Assembly (NCBI GenBank): GCA_036397035.1
Contig: DASWJS010000007.1
Location: 182,830-246,829, forward strand
From: DASWJS01 sp036397035
GTDB taxonomy: Bacteria > Actinomycetota > AC-67
Direction: 5' to 3'
Length of the DNA stretch: 64,000 nucleotides
Position numbers and translations under genes: made by a program. Below are positions 50,295 to 58,930 of the stretch, one piece after another (position 1 is the stretch's first letter; every line of letters begins with the position of its first letter). The notes under the pieces are model-generated. The model was given only the letters and a program-made list of their open reading frames with translations. It was not told where the DNA came from and did not search any database.

Positions 50295-50304
50295 GGAGGG
50301 GAAA

Positions 50305-50676
50305 ATGGATTCCTTCCAGCAGGGTGGCCACCTGGATCTGATGGTCGATCACCGGACCCTCGGGGGCTGGCGGATCGTGGGGGTGGCGGGCGAGCTGGAC
50401 CTGCTGACGGCGCCCTCGCTGCGGACCCGATTGATCGAGGCCATCGACCAGGGCGACGTCCGGCTCGTGCTCGACCTGTCCCATGTGAGCTTCCTTGATT
50501 CGTCGGGGCTCGGGGCCCTGATCGCGGGCTACAAGCGGGTTCGCGAGCGCGGCGGGAGGCTGGTGCTCGTCGCAACCTCGCGCGCCGTCCTGAACGTGCT
50601 GAGCCTCACGGGCCTCGACGGCGTCTTCCAAGTGTTCCCGACCGTCGACGAGGCGCTCGCAACCGCTCGCTCGTAG
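50305..50676 (+). CDS. STAS-domain anti-sigma factor antagonist
   Basis: A 123-residue RsbV-like protein (WRIVGVAGELDLLTAPSLRT, VLDLSHVSFLDSSGLGALIA); the phosphorylatable serine is the first Ser of DSSG. ATG 50305 follows GGAGGGG. It is divergent from the anti-sigma/sigma operon and is the likely partner that releases that sigma factor. Confidence 0.92.
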   Translation: MDSFQQGGHLDLMVDHRTLGGWRIVGVAGELDLLTAPSLRTRLIEAIDQGDVRLVLDLSHVSFLDSSGLGALIAGYKRVRERGGRLVLVATSRAVLNVLSLTGLDGVFQVFPTVDEALATARS

Positions 50677-50733
50677 CGGACCGATCCTCGGCGAGGCCTT
50701 GCCCGAAGCAAGCACGGTTGGCTACCTAGGGCC

Positions 50734-52146
50734 ATGCCCAAACGCCTCATCGCAGCACAACTCGTGCTGCTGGTATCCGCGCAGTTCGCTCTGCCCGCCT
50801 CGATCTTGGCCGCGAGAGCGCTCCGGGCGCCCGCCTCCTACCAGGTCCAGGTTCGCCGCCGCGTCGCGCCCGGACTGACGCACATCCGGATGGTCCGGAG
50901 CCGGGGACCGCGACAGGTGGTCCACGTCGCCAAGGTTGCGCCCGGCTCGAACCTCACGGTGCAGCCGGTCCCGTCGCGAGGAAACCTCGGCAAGAGCGGA
51001 CCGTCGCTCGAACGGACCAGCACGCTCTGCCGCCGTGTCCACTGTCTGGCTGCGATCAACGGCGACTTCTTCCGGCACGGGCAGCCGGTCGGCGGGCTCA
51101 TCCTCGACGGCAAGGTCGTGAAGGCGCCCCGCAACGACTGGGTACAGGCGGCTTTCGACGGCGACCGCGGCCTCGTCGCGCGGCGCCTGCGAATTCGAGC
51201 CTCGCTCGTCACGACCGACCTCAAGCGGATGCGCATCACGCGCGTGGATCGAGAGAACCGCAGGCAACTCAGCCTGTTCACGCGTGCGTCGGGCCGGCGC
51301 ACGCCGAAGGGTCGTGGCGTGGCCGCGGTGTTGCGGGTCGTCAAGCCGAGGGGATCCCTTCGCGTTGGCCAGACCTCGATCGTTCGCCTGAAGCACGTCT
51401 TCCGAGGCGGGAAGCGGGTCCGCATCCCGGCCCGAGGAGCCGTCCTGGCCGGCCGGGGGTCCGGCGCGGCCCGGATCGAGCGGCTCGCGTCCGCGATGCG
51501 ATCCGGCGCGATCAGCCGTCAGGTCTTGCTCCGTCTGGAGTCGAACCCGAAGGCGTGGGACGCCGTGGGCGGGCGGCCCGTGATCGTTCGCAACGGTCGC
51601 TCGGTCGTCGGGCGGCGCGGAGGCGCCTTCGCCCGGGGGCGGCACCCCCGGACGCTGCTCGGCCGGACGCGCGACGGTTCGATCCTGATGGCGACCGTGG
51701 ACGGACGGCAGCCGGGCCGCAGCGGCATGAGCCTCGCGGAGGCGGCCAGGCTCATGGTGAGGCTCGGCGCGGACGAGGCCATCAACCTGGACGGGGGCGG
51801 GTCGACCACGTTCGTGTTGCGCGGCAGGGTTCGCAACAAGCCGAGCGACGGGCGGGAACGACCCGTCGCGGTCGCCCTCGCCTTGGTCCGCAAGGACCAC
51901 GGGGTCGCCGCGCCGCGCGTGCCGCAACTCTCCCGGTTGCACTTGGCGCGCGTGCGTCCCACGCCCGCTCCTCGCCCCGGGCGTCTCGTCCAGACGCTCG
52001 AACCCGGCGTCGCACCCGCCGGCAGCGTCGGCAACACGGCGCGGGCCCCCGCCGGCAGCACGCCCGTGACGGCGGTCATCGCCGCGGTTCTGATCTTCGT
52101 CACGGGCGTGCGATTCGCAGCGCGCCTCTTCTGGCGGCGCCGGTAG
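50734..52146 (+). CDS. exported phosphodiester glycosidase (NAGPA domain) with C-terminal anchor
   Basis: A 470-residue protein. A signal peptide (LIAAQLVLLVSAQFALPASI) precedes a NAGPA/phosphodiester glycosidase domain: CLAAINGDFFRHGQPVGG, DGSILMATVDGRQ and LGADEAINLDGGGSTTFVL are its hallmark motifs. A proline-rich linker and a membrane helix (VTAVIAAVLIFVTGVRF) at the end tie it to the membrane, with the enzyme outside. It probably removes a sugar-phosphate cap from a cell-surface polymer. TACCTA 6 bases before the ATG may be a -10 box. Confidence 0.87.
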   Translation: MPKRLIAAQLVLLVSAQFALPASILAARALRAPASYQVQVRRRVAPGLTHIRMVRSRGPRQVVHVAKVAPGSNLTVQPVPSRGNLGKSGPSLERTSTLCRRVHCLAAINGDFFRHGQPVGGLILDGKVVKAPRNDWVQAAFDGDRGLVARRLRIRASLVTTDLKRMRITRVDRENRRQLSLFTRASGRRTPKGRGVAAVLRVVKPRGSLRVGQTSIVRLKHVFRGGKRVRIPARGAVLAGRGSGAARIERLASAMRSGAISRQVLLRLESNPKAWDAVGGRPVIVRNGRSVVGRRGGAFARGRHPRTLLGRTRDGSILMATVDGRQPGRSGMSLAEAARLMVRLGADEAINLDGGGSTTFVLRGRVRNKPSDGRERPVAVALALVRKDHGVAAPRVPQLSRLHLARVRPTPAPRPGRLVQTLEPGVAPAGSVGNTARAPAGSTPVTAVIAAVLIFVTGVRFAARLFWRRR

Positions 52147-52154
52147 CGAGGGCG

Positions 52155-52655
52155 TCAGGAACGCTGGTCGAACGTCGTCGAACGACGCTCGACGACCGCC
52201 TTGTCGGGCGTCAGCATCGCGCCGCCGAGGGCGAGCACCCCGGCCAGCAGATAGACGATGCCGTTTGTGTCCGTCCAGCCGAGCCACTCCACGTTCTCCG
52301 CCAGCGCGATGATGCCGGCGACGATGAACGCCGGCCCGACGAACACCAGGCTGCCGACGGCGGCGCTTCGCAGACCGGCCCCGAGCAACGCGAGCAGTCC
52401 CATCACGACGTGCGCAAGAGCAAGCGCGCCCGTCATCCGCAGGCCCGCGACTTCAGTCGTCGGACCGGTGAGGTCGGCCGTGCCGGCGCGGATCAACCCG
52501 ATGGCCCCGAGCACGAGGCTCGCGATGCCGGTCGCGAACGCAACGCCTTGTCCCACGCTGAACGGCTCGCTCATGACCGCTTCCTCGCGCCAGTTCTCTT
52601 CGCGTTCTGACGTAACCGCAGGCGGCTCGGTGTGAACGTGGTGTCGCATCGCCAT
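52155..52655 (-). CDS. DUF4383-like four-helix membrane protein
   Basis: A 166-residue protein with four membrane helices (about 35-53, 75-95, 100-118 and 132-148) and a polar start rich in His and Glu. HVVMGLLALLGAGL and GIVYLLAGVLALGGAM fit the DUF4383 pattern. GGAGG lies 9 bases before ATG 52655. A SigB-type promoter stands upstream at 52713-52738, which makes it a stress-regulon member; its function is unknown. Confidence 0.72.
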   Translation of the reverse strand: MAMRHHVHTEPPAVTSEREENWREEAVMSEPFSVGQGVAFATGIASLVLGAIGLIRAGTADLTGPTTEVAGLRMTGALALAHVVMGLLALLGAGLRSAAVGSLVFVGPAFIVAGIIALAENVEWLGWTDTNGIVYLLAGVLALGGAMLTPDKAVVERRSTTFDQRS

Positions 52656-52683
52656 GTTCCATCACCTCCAGGGTCCGCTCCTG

Positions 52684-52713
52684 TGCCGGTGGTTCAGCCA
52701 CCAGCAACCGGCA
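52684..52713. promoter_or_regulatory. nested dyad at the 5' end of the DUF4383 transcript
   Basis: Outer arms TGCCGGT (52684-52690) and ACCGGCA (52707-52713) match perfectly, with inner arms GGTGG and CCACC inside. Because the predicted transcript from the SigB-type promoter starts near 52706, the dyad falls at the start of the leader and could be an operator or an RNA hairpin. Confidence 0.45.
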
Positions 52714-52738
52714 TGCCCCACGTCACCATTCCTGAAAC
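52713..52738 (-). promoter_or_regulatory. SigB-type promoter of the DUF4383 gene
   Basis: Minus strand: GTTT (52735-52738), 16 bases, GGGCAT (52713-52718); one change from consensus and the same -10 as upstream of 48306. The leader would be about 50 bases. Confidence 0.62.
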
Positions 52739-52825
52739 CTCGGGCCATTGGGACCTCACGGCGGCTGGCCTCGCCGGGGTTCCTTCCGTATCGTTCATCG
52801 TCAGAGTCTGCCCCCGGAGGTCAGC

Positions 52826-53209
52826 GTGGACCGGATCAGCTTGACCACCCCCGCGAGCGAAGCCTTCGTTCCGATCTTGCGGTCCATGACCGCGGCGGTT
52901 GCGGCTCGCCTTGAGATTCCCTACGACGAGGTGGACGACCTTCGCCTCGCGATCGACGAGGCGGTGGCGCACCTGATCGGGCTGGAGCCGCGGGGCTCGA
53001 CGATCGCGCTCGAGATGCTCGTGAGCGAGGAGCGATTCGAAGTGGCGGCGTCCGTGGACACGCTTCCCGACCCCTGGCCGCAGGAGGGAATCGACCAGAC
53101 GCTGACGTGGCAGATCCTCAAGGGCCTGACCGACGAGACGTCGTTCGAGCACGCGGGAGGCAGAGCGCAGATCCGTTTCGTCAAGCTGGTCCAACGCGTG
53201 AAAGCCTGA
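52826..53209 (+). CDS. second RsbW-like anti-sigma ATPase domain protein (degenerate N box)
   Basis: A 127-residue HATPase-fold protein (VDRISLTTPASEAFVPILRS, DDLRLAIDEAVAHLIGLEP). GTG 52826 follows GGAGG by 5 bases. As in the protein at 49852, the N-box Asn is missing (DEAVAHLIG). It lies 3 bases before a SigB-type sigma gene and is its probable anti-sigma factor. The two anti-sigma/sigma pairs look like an old duplication. Confidence 0.82.
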   Translation: MDRISLTTPASEAFVPILRSMTAAVAARLEIPYDEVDDLRLAIDEAVAHLIGLEPRGSTIALEMLVSEERFEVAASVDTLPDPWPQEGIDQTLTWQILKGLTDETSFEHAGGRAQIRFVKLVQRVKA

Positions 53210-53212
53210 CAG

Positions 53213-53953
53213 GTGGCGGGCATCGACGTCGACGCGATCGACGAACGCGTCCTCTCCGCCTTCGCCGCGGGAACCTCCGACGCCCGCCGGCGCGACGAGG
53301 TCGTCGCGGCCGCCTATCCTCTGGTCGAGCAGCTCGCGCGGCGGTTCGCCGGTCGCGGGGAGCCGCTCGAGGACCTGATCCAGGTCGCGAGCGTGGGCCT
53401 GCTGAAGGCGACCCGTCGCTTCGAACCCGAGCGCGGGGTCCCGTTCTCGCAATACGCCACGCCGACGATCCTGGGCGAGCTGAAGCGGTACTTCCGGGAC
53501 TCCGGATGGGCGCTTCGGGTCCCGCGGCGCTTGCAGGAGCGCGTGCTGCTGCTCCGCGGCGTCGTGGAAGAGATGACTCAGGAGCTTGGACGCGCGCCCA
53601 CCGCGGGCGAGATCGCCGAACGTGCCGGCATCGGAATCGAGGACGTGCTGGATGGCCTGGAAGCCGCCGCCGGGTACTCGCCGGAATCGCTCGACGGCGC
53701 GCCGGGGCAGGAGGGGTCGGCGCTCCGGGTGGGGACCGAAGACGGCGCTTTCGAGTTCGCCGAGCAGTGGGCCGACGTGGCCGAACACCTGCGGAACCTC
53801 GACGCGCGGTCGCGCGTGATCCTTGACCTGCGGTTCGTCAAGGGGCTGACCCAGAGCCAGATCGGGCGCGAGGTCGGCCTGTCGCAAATGCAGGTGTCTC
53901 GCATCCTGCGCTCGACGCTCGACCGCCTGCGCGCGCTGTCTCGCGAACGCTGA
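53213..53953 (+). CDS. second SigB/SigF-family sigma factor
   Basis: A 246-residue group 3 sigma factor from GTG 53213. Region 2: EPLEDLIQVASVGLLKATRR and FSQYATPTILGELKRYFRD; region 3: MTQELGRAPTAGEIAERAGI; region 4: DLRFVKGLTQSQIGREVGLS and QMQVSRILRSTLDRL. It is close to the sigma factor at 49079 (same motifs in the same places), so the two are likely paralogues that read similar promoters. Confidence 0.93.
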   Translation: MAGIDVDAIDERVLSAFAAGTSDARRRDEVVAAAYPLVEQLARRFAGRGEPLEDLIQVASVGLLKATRRFEPERGVPFSQYATPTILGELKRYFRDSGWALRVPRRLQERVLLLRGVVEEMTQELGRAPTAGEIAERAGIGIEDVLDGLEAAAGYSPESLDGAPGQEGSALRVGTEDGAFEFAEQWADVAEHLRNLDARSRVILDLRFVKGLTQSQIGREVGLSQMQVSRILRSTLDRLRALSRER

Positions 53954-54011
53954 TCGGCGGGTCCGGCGTCGCTTCTCGCCTCGGAATGAGGTTGGCGTTT
54001 CGTCGAATGAG

Positions 54012-54036
54012 GTTTGCCGGCGCGCGGCCCGGGTAT
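54012..54036 (+). promoter_or_regulatory. SigB-type promoter of the second whiB gene
   Basis: GTTT (54012-54015), 15 bases, GGGTAT (54031-54036), a perfect match to the SigB/SigF consensus. It gives a leader of about 31 bases with a good ribosome site. Confidence 0.75.
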
Positions 54037-54073
54037 TGCGCTCGCGTACATCGGCGAGGCGGAGGTGATGACG

Positions 54074-54475
54074 ATGCTCCGGCAAGCGGGCGTTTCCATC
54101 GCCTGGCAGCGGCGAGCGGCGTGCCGGGGCGCCCCCATGGAGGACTTCTTTCCGCCTGCGTACGACGACGTCCCGCCTGCCAAGATGTACTGCGTCTCGT
54201 GTCCCGTCCGCATCGAATGTCTCGCCTACGCGCTCGCGAAGCGAGAACCATTCGGCATCTGGGGAGGGCTCACCCCGAAAGAGCGAAGGAACCTCTCACC
54301 CGCCGATCGAGAGCGCGTGCGGCACCATGCCGAACTCGCAAGCCTGCCGCCGGGCGTGACGAAACGCGAGGACGACGATCCGGCCGGACCTACATCGCGA
54401 CCTTGGAGTCGTCCTCCAGCGAGACCGTGCGCCGCAGCGAGGCTTCCTGCGCAGCCGGCTCGACGACGCTATTGA
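54074..54475 (+). CDS. WhiB-family iron-sulfur regulator
   Basis: A 133-residue WhiB protein. Cysteines C17, C40, C43 and C49 (RRAACRGA, YCVSCPVRIEC) bind the cluster; GIWGGLTPKERR is the usual turn. ATG 54074 is chosen because GGAGG is 8 bases upstream; ATG 54068 is too close. A perfect SigB-type promoter precedes it. The last 30 residues are low-complexity Arg/Pro/Ala and lie over the end of the response regulator gene on the other strand (86-bp convergent overlap), so that tail is probably not functional. Confidence 0.9.
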   Translation: MLRQAGVSIAWQRRAACRGAPMEDFFPPAYDDVPPAKMYCVSCPVRIECLAYALAKREPFGIWGGLTPKERRNLSPADRERVRHHAELASLPPGVTKREDDDPAGPTSRPWSRPPARPCAAARLPAQPARRRY

Positions 54476-54821
54476 CCGCCAGCTTCAGATCGCCGAAGCC
54501 GAACGGCTTCACCACGCGAGCGATCACGTCGAGGCGTTCCTCGATCTCCAGGGCCTCGACCGACAGGTCCGAGGTCAGGACGATCACCGGCGTCGTGGCG
54601 CCGGCCGGCAAGCGCCGGATGTCCTCGAGCATGTCGTATCCGTCCCGATCCGCCAGGTCCACGTCGAGCAGGATCAGGTCGAACGTTCGGTCGTTGAGCA
54701 ACGCCTTGAAGACGTCCTCCGCGGTCCCTACGTCCACGACCTCATGGCCGTCCATCGCGAGCGTGCGACGCGTCAGCGCCCGAATCGGCGTTGCGGCATC
54801 GATAACGAGCAGGCGTGCCAT
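54390..54821 (-). CDS. receiver-domain protein (incomplete acidic pocket)
   Basis: A 143-residue CheY-like protein. The acceptor Asp is in FDLILLDVDLADRDGYDML, Thr in VIVLTSD and Lys in RVVKPFGFGDL, but the N-terminal acidic pair reads VIDAATP, so one of the two Mg-binding acids is missing. It may be weakly phosphorylated or work without it. GGAGGTGAG precedes the ATG. A 9-bp hairpin lies in its leader. Its 3' end overlaps the whiB gene. Confidence 0.85.
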   Translation of the reverse strand: MARLLVIDAATPIRALTRRTLAMDGHEVVDVGTAEDVFKALLNDRTFDLILLDVDLADRDGYDMLEDIRRLPAGATTPVIVLTSDLSVEALEIEERLDVIARVVKPFGFGDLKLAVNSVVEPAAQEASLRRTVSLEDDSKVAM

Positions 54822-54840
54822 CGCTCACCTCCGGTGTCCC

Positions 54841-54862
54841 ACCTAGGACCTGAGTCCCAGGT
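54841..54862 (-). promoter_or_regulatory. leader hairpin of the receiver gene
   Basis: In RNA, ACCUGGGAC (54854-54862) pairs fully with GUCCUAGGU (54841-54849), counting one G-U, around the loop UCAG. It ends about 20 bases before the ATG, just ahead of the GGAGGTGAG ribosome site, whose AGGT could also pair with the ACCT arm. A TACTAT box lies upstream at about 54867-54872. Confidence 0.4.
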
Positions 54863-54989
54863 GATTCGATAGTAACACGGTGAATCGGGGAATCCCGTAG
54901 TCCGCTCGGGCCAATCGCGCGGGACGGCTCGACATTGACGCGCACGGCGTTCGTTCGGGCCCGGTTCGAGCGCGCCCCGTGGCTGCGGA

Positions 54990-54995
54990 TAGCCT
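54990..54995 (+). promoter_or_regulatory. -10 box of a probable leaderless transcript
   Basis: TAGCCT ends 9 bases before ATG 55005, the same spacing as before hom and prfA, with no ribosome site between. Confidence 0.45.
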
Positions 54996-55004
54996 TGGCG
55001 GACC

Positions 55005-55454
55005 ATGAAGGAGATCATCGTCGTCTGTTTCGGGAACATCTGCCGCAGCCCGATGGGGGAGGTGCTGCTCCAGCGGGCGCTGGACGAGCGGTTCGAGCGG
55101 GGGACGTTTCTGGTGACGTCGGCCGGCATCGGCGCCGACGACGGGCGCCCGCCGAGCAGGGGGACCGTCGAGGCGCTCGCCGCCCGCGGGGTCGACGGGC
55201 GCACGCTGCGCTCGACCATGCTCCGTCCGGCCGACGCGCGACGCGCGTGGCGCATCTACTGCATGGAGGACTACCAGGTGGCGAACGTGCGCGCGATGCT
55301 GCCGGACGACGGTCACGACCGCGTGATGCTGATGGCCGGCGAAGAAGTGCCCGACCCGCTGGGGTCGGGGCAGGAAGCCTACGAGCGGGTGGCCGTGCAG
55401 ATCGAGCGCTTGCTTCCCGCGGTGGTCGACGACATCGCGGCCGGGCTCGGGTGA
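55005..55454 (+). CDS. low-molecular-weight protein-tyrosine phosphatase
   Basis: A 149-residue phosphatase. The P loop is VCFGNICRSPMGE (Cys8, Arg14, Ser15), and the acid loop is VPDPLGSGQEAYERV with the general-acid Asp. It removes phosphate from tyrosine or arginine residues of proteins. In many Actinomycetota a gene of this type precedes rpiB and glyA, as here (B. subtilis ywlE-ywlF-glyA), where YwlE is an arginine phosphatase. Confidence 0.94.
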   Translation: MKEIIVVCFGNICRSPMGEVLLQRALDERFERGTFLVTSAGIGADDGRPPSRGTVEALAARGVDGRTLRSTMLRPADARRAWRIYCMEDYQVANVRAMLPDDGHDRVMLMAGEEVPDPLGSGQEAYERVAVQIERLLPAVVDDIAAGLG

Positions 55455-55571
55455 GGCGCAGGAGTCCCGCTCGGATGGGGGCCACGCTCGCCGCCCGATA
55501 GACTCAGCCGCGAACCCGGCCGCCCTTCCCCGCACGAGCGGCCGGACCGCTCGACTCTGGAGGCAAAGGCG

Positions 55572-56032
55572 GTGCGGATCGCGCTCGGATCGGACCATGC
55601 AGGCTATCGGTACAAGGAGCTGTTCAAGGGCGCCCTGACCGATGCGGGTCATCACGTGGACGATCTCGGCTGCGATACCGACGCGGTGCCGAGCGACTAC
55701 ACCGAGATCTCCGAGGCCGTCGCTCGCGCCGTGGCCGAGGGCCGCGCCGAACGCGGGATCGTCGTGGCGGGGTCCGGCAACGGCGAGGCGATCGTGGCGA
55801 ACAAGATCCACGGCGTTCGCGCGACCGTGTGCAACGATCTCTACACCGCGGAGATGGCGCGGGCGCACAACGACGCCAACGTGCTGTGCCTCGGGCAGCG
55901 GGTCGTGGGCGAGCCGGTAGCGCTTCGCATCCTGCGCGTCTGGATGGACACGCCCTTCGAGGGCGAGCGACACCGCGCGCGGCTCGACAACGTCGGCGCG
56001 CTCGAACAGCGACTGGAGAAGGAGTACGGAGC

Positions 56033-56036
<4 letters not shown>
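55572..56036 (+). CDS. rpiB: ribose-5-phosphate isomerase B
   Basis: A 154-residue RpiB interconverting ribose 5-phosphate and ribulose 5-phosphate. It starts MRIALGSDHAGYRYKE (GTG start) and has GIVVAGSGNGEAIVANK and CNDLYTAEMARAHNDANVLC. The usual catalytic Cys of RpiB (GTGIGMSIAAN-type loop with Cys in E. coli) is replaced in the active loop by AGSGNGE, as in the actinobacterial form that uses a Glu. The stop overlaps the glyA start. Confidence 0.94.
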
Positions 56037-57346
<1,310 letters not shown>

Positions 57347-57352
57347 GAGCAC

Positions 57353-58465
57353 GTGCGCCCGTTCCTGATCGTTGCCGCGGTGTCCGCGGTCGCGGCGTTC
57401 GCCGTCACGCCGGTGATTCGCAGGGTCGCGATCCGGCTGCGCGTGGTCGACGTCCCCACCGACCGCAAGGTCCATGCCGAGCCGACGCCGCTGCTCGGCG
57501 GCGTGGTGCTCTACGTCGCGATCGTCGTCGGCGTGATCGCGGCGTGGACGCTTCCGGAGTTTCGCGCGCTGTTCCGCGAGTCGAGCGAGCCCGTGGGCAT
57601 CATCCTGGCGGCGACCGCGCTCGTCGTGCTGGGCGTGGTCGACGACGTGCGCGACCTGCGCCCGGCGACGAAGCTGGCCGGGCAACTGATCGTCGCCGGC
57701 ATCCTCGTCCGCAGCGGCGTGCAGATCTTCTACATCTGGTTGCCCGGCGTCGGGATCGTGTCGCTCTCCAGCGACCTGGCGGCGCTCGTCACCGCGCTGT
57801 GGACCGTCGCGATCGTGAACGCGGTGAACCTGATCGACGGGCTCGACGGGCTGGCGGTCGGGGTGACGGCGATCGCCGCGGGCTCGTTCTTCATCTACGC
57901 TCACCAGACGAGCGGCGCCTTCGCCACCACCGCCGAGCTGCTCACCGCCGTGACGGTCGGCGCGTGCATCGGCATCCTGCGGTTCAACTTCAGCCCGGCG
58001 ACGATCTTCATCGGCGACGCGGGCGCCTACGTGCTCGGCCTCATCCTCGCCAGCGCGACGATGAGCGCGATCAGCCGCACGACCGAGCCGCAGTTCATCG
58101 ACGTCGCCGGGTTCATCGTCCCGGCGCTCGTGCCCTTCGTCGTGCTCGCCATCCCGCTCGCCGACGTCGGCTTCGCGATCGCCCGGCGGATGCGACGCGG
58201 CCGCCCCGTGTTTCACGCCGACAAGGCTCACATTCACCACTGGCTGCTCGACATGGCCGGGTCTCATCGCAGCGCGGTGCTGGTCATGTACCTGTGGAGC
58301 GCGATGATCTCGGCCTCGGCGCTGGTGCTCGCTCTGGGCCCGGGCACGTTCTGGCGAGCGGTGTCGCTGTCGATCATGGGACTGCTCGCGCTCAGCATCC
58401 TCGTGCTGCCGCGCGCGCTGCGCCGCTTGAGCGCAGGGCGCGTTCCCGGCGACGTCCCGGGGTGA
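57353..58465 (+). CDS. WecA/Rfe-type phospho-sugar polyprenyl transferase
   Basis: A 370-residue membrane protein with about ten helices. It belongs to the MraY/WecA family: DRKVHAEPTPLLGGVVLYVA, VVDDVRDLRPATK, NAVNLIDGLDGLAVGV, IFIGDAGAYVLGL and ADKAHIHHWLLDM. It moves a sugar 1-phosphate (in mycobacteria GlcNAc-1-P) to decaprenyl phosphate, the first step of arabinogalactan or other wall polymer linkage. M. tuberculosis has rfe (Rv1302) in the same place between sua5 and the ATP synthase operon. Confidence 0.93.
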   Translation: MRPFLIVAAVSAVAAFAVTPVIRRVAIRLRVVDVPTDRKVHAEPTPLLGGVVLYVAIVVGVIAAWTLPEFRALFRESSEPVGIILAATALVVLGVVDDVRDLRPATKLAGQLIVAGILVRSGVQIFYIWLPGVGIVSLSSDLAALVTALWTVAIVNAVNLIDGLDGLAVGVTAIAAGSFFIYAHQTSGAFATTAELLTAVTVGACIGILRFNFSPATIFIGDAGAYVLGLILASATMSAISRTTEPQFIDVAGFIVPALVPFVVLAIPLADVGFAIARRMRRGRPVFHADKAHIHHWLLDMAGSHRSAVLVMYLWSAMISASALVLALGPGTFWRAVSLSIMGLLALSILVLPRALRRLSAGRVPGDVPG

Positions 58466-58520
58466 GCCTGAGCCGGCGTGCCCGGGTGAGCGGCCCCCGA
58501 TTATGCGGCTCGGGCCGGGT

Positions 58521-58548
58521 AGGGTACCCTGCTGGTGAAAACTTTCAC
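58521..58548. promoter_or_regulatory. two adjoining palindromes upstream of the ATP synthase operon
   Basis: AGGGTACCCT (58521-58530) is a perfect 10-bp palindrome; four bases later GTGAAAACTTTCAC (58535-58548) has perfect 6-bp arms around AC. Both are in the 174-bp gap between the wecA-like gene and atpZ-like gene. The AT-rich second site stands out in this GC-rich DNA and may be an operator or part of the promoter. Confidence 0.5.
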
Positions 58549-58639
58549 AAAGTCGGGCGGGGGCTGCGCGAAATGGCCTCTGACCTGCGGATATTCGGTG
58601 CCGGGGCGCGTTGACCCGGCGGCGGGGGAGACGGCTACA

Positions 58640-58930
58640 ATGCCACGTTCTTCGGAACGGACGACCTGGTGGCAACCGAACGCGCCGAAGCCGGTGCTGG
58701 GCGCGAGCGGCGCGGAAGTGGCCGGCGCCGTGGTCGCGGGAACGGCCGTGTGGGGTCTGGCCGGCTACGGGCTCGACCGCTGGCTCGGGACCTGGCCGGC
58801 GCTGTTCGTCATCGGGGCGGTCCTCGGGAACGCGGCCGGCGTCTACTCGGCGTGGCTGAAGACGAAGGCGAAGCTGGAAGCGGTCGAGCGCTCGCGGAAG
58901 CGCGCGCGGGGGGAGTTGGTCGAGAGGTGA
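58640..58930 (+). CDS. AtpZ/AtpI-like small membrane protein
   Basis: A 96-residue protein with two membrane helices (about 23-40 and 48-66: VAGAVVAGTAVWGLAGYGLD and WPALFVIGAVLGNAAGVYSA) and a basic, coiled end. This is the AtpZ pattern; these proteins lie in front of atpB and help insert the c ring or carry Mg/Ca. GGAGA is 8 bases before ATG 58640. It overlaps the next gene by 4 bases. Confidence 0.82.
   Translation: MPRSSERTTWWQPNAPKPVLGASGAEVAGAVVAGTAVWGLAGYGLDRWLGTWPALFVIGAVLGNAAGVYSAWLKTKAKLEAVERSRKRARGELVER

Noticed and set aside
58614..58640. TTGACC/TACAAT promoter of the atpZ-like gene
   Set aside because: The spacing is 19 bases and the TACAAT box overlaps the ATG, so the transcript would start inside the gene.
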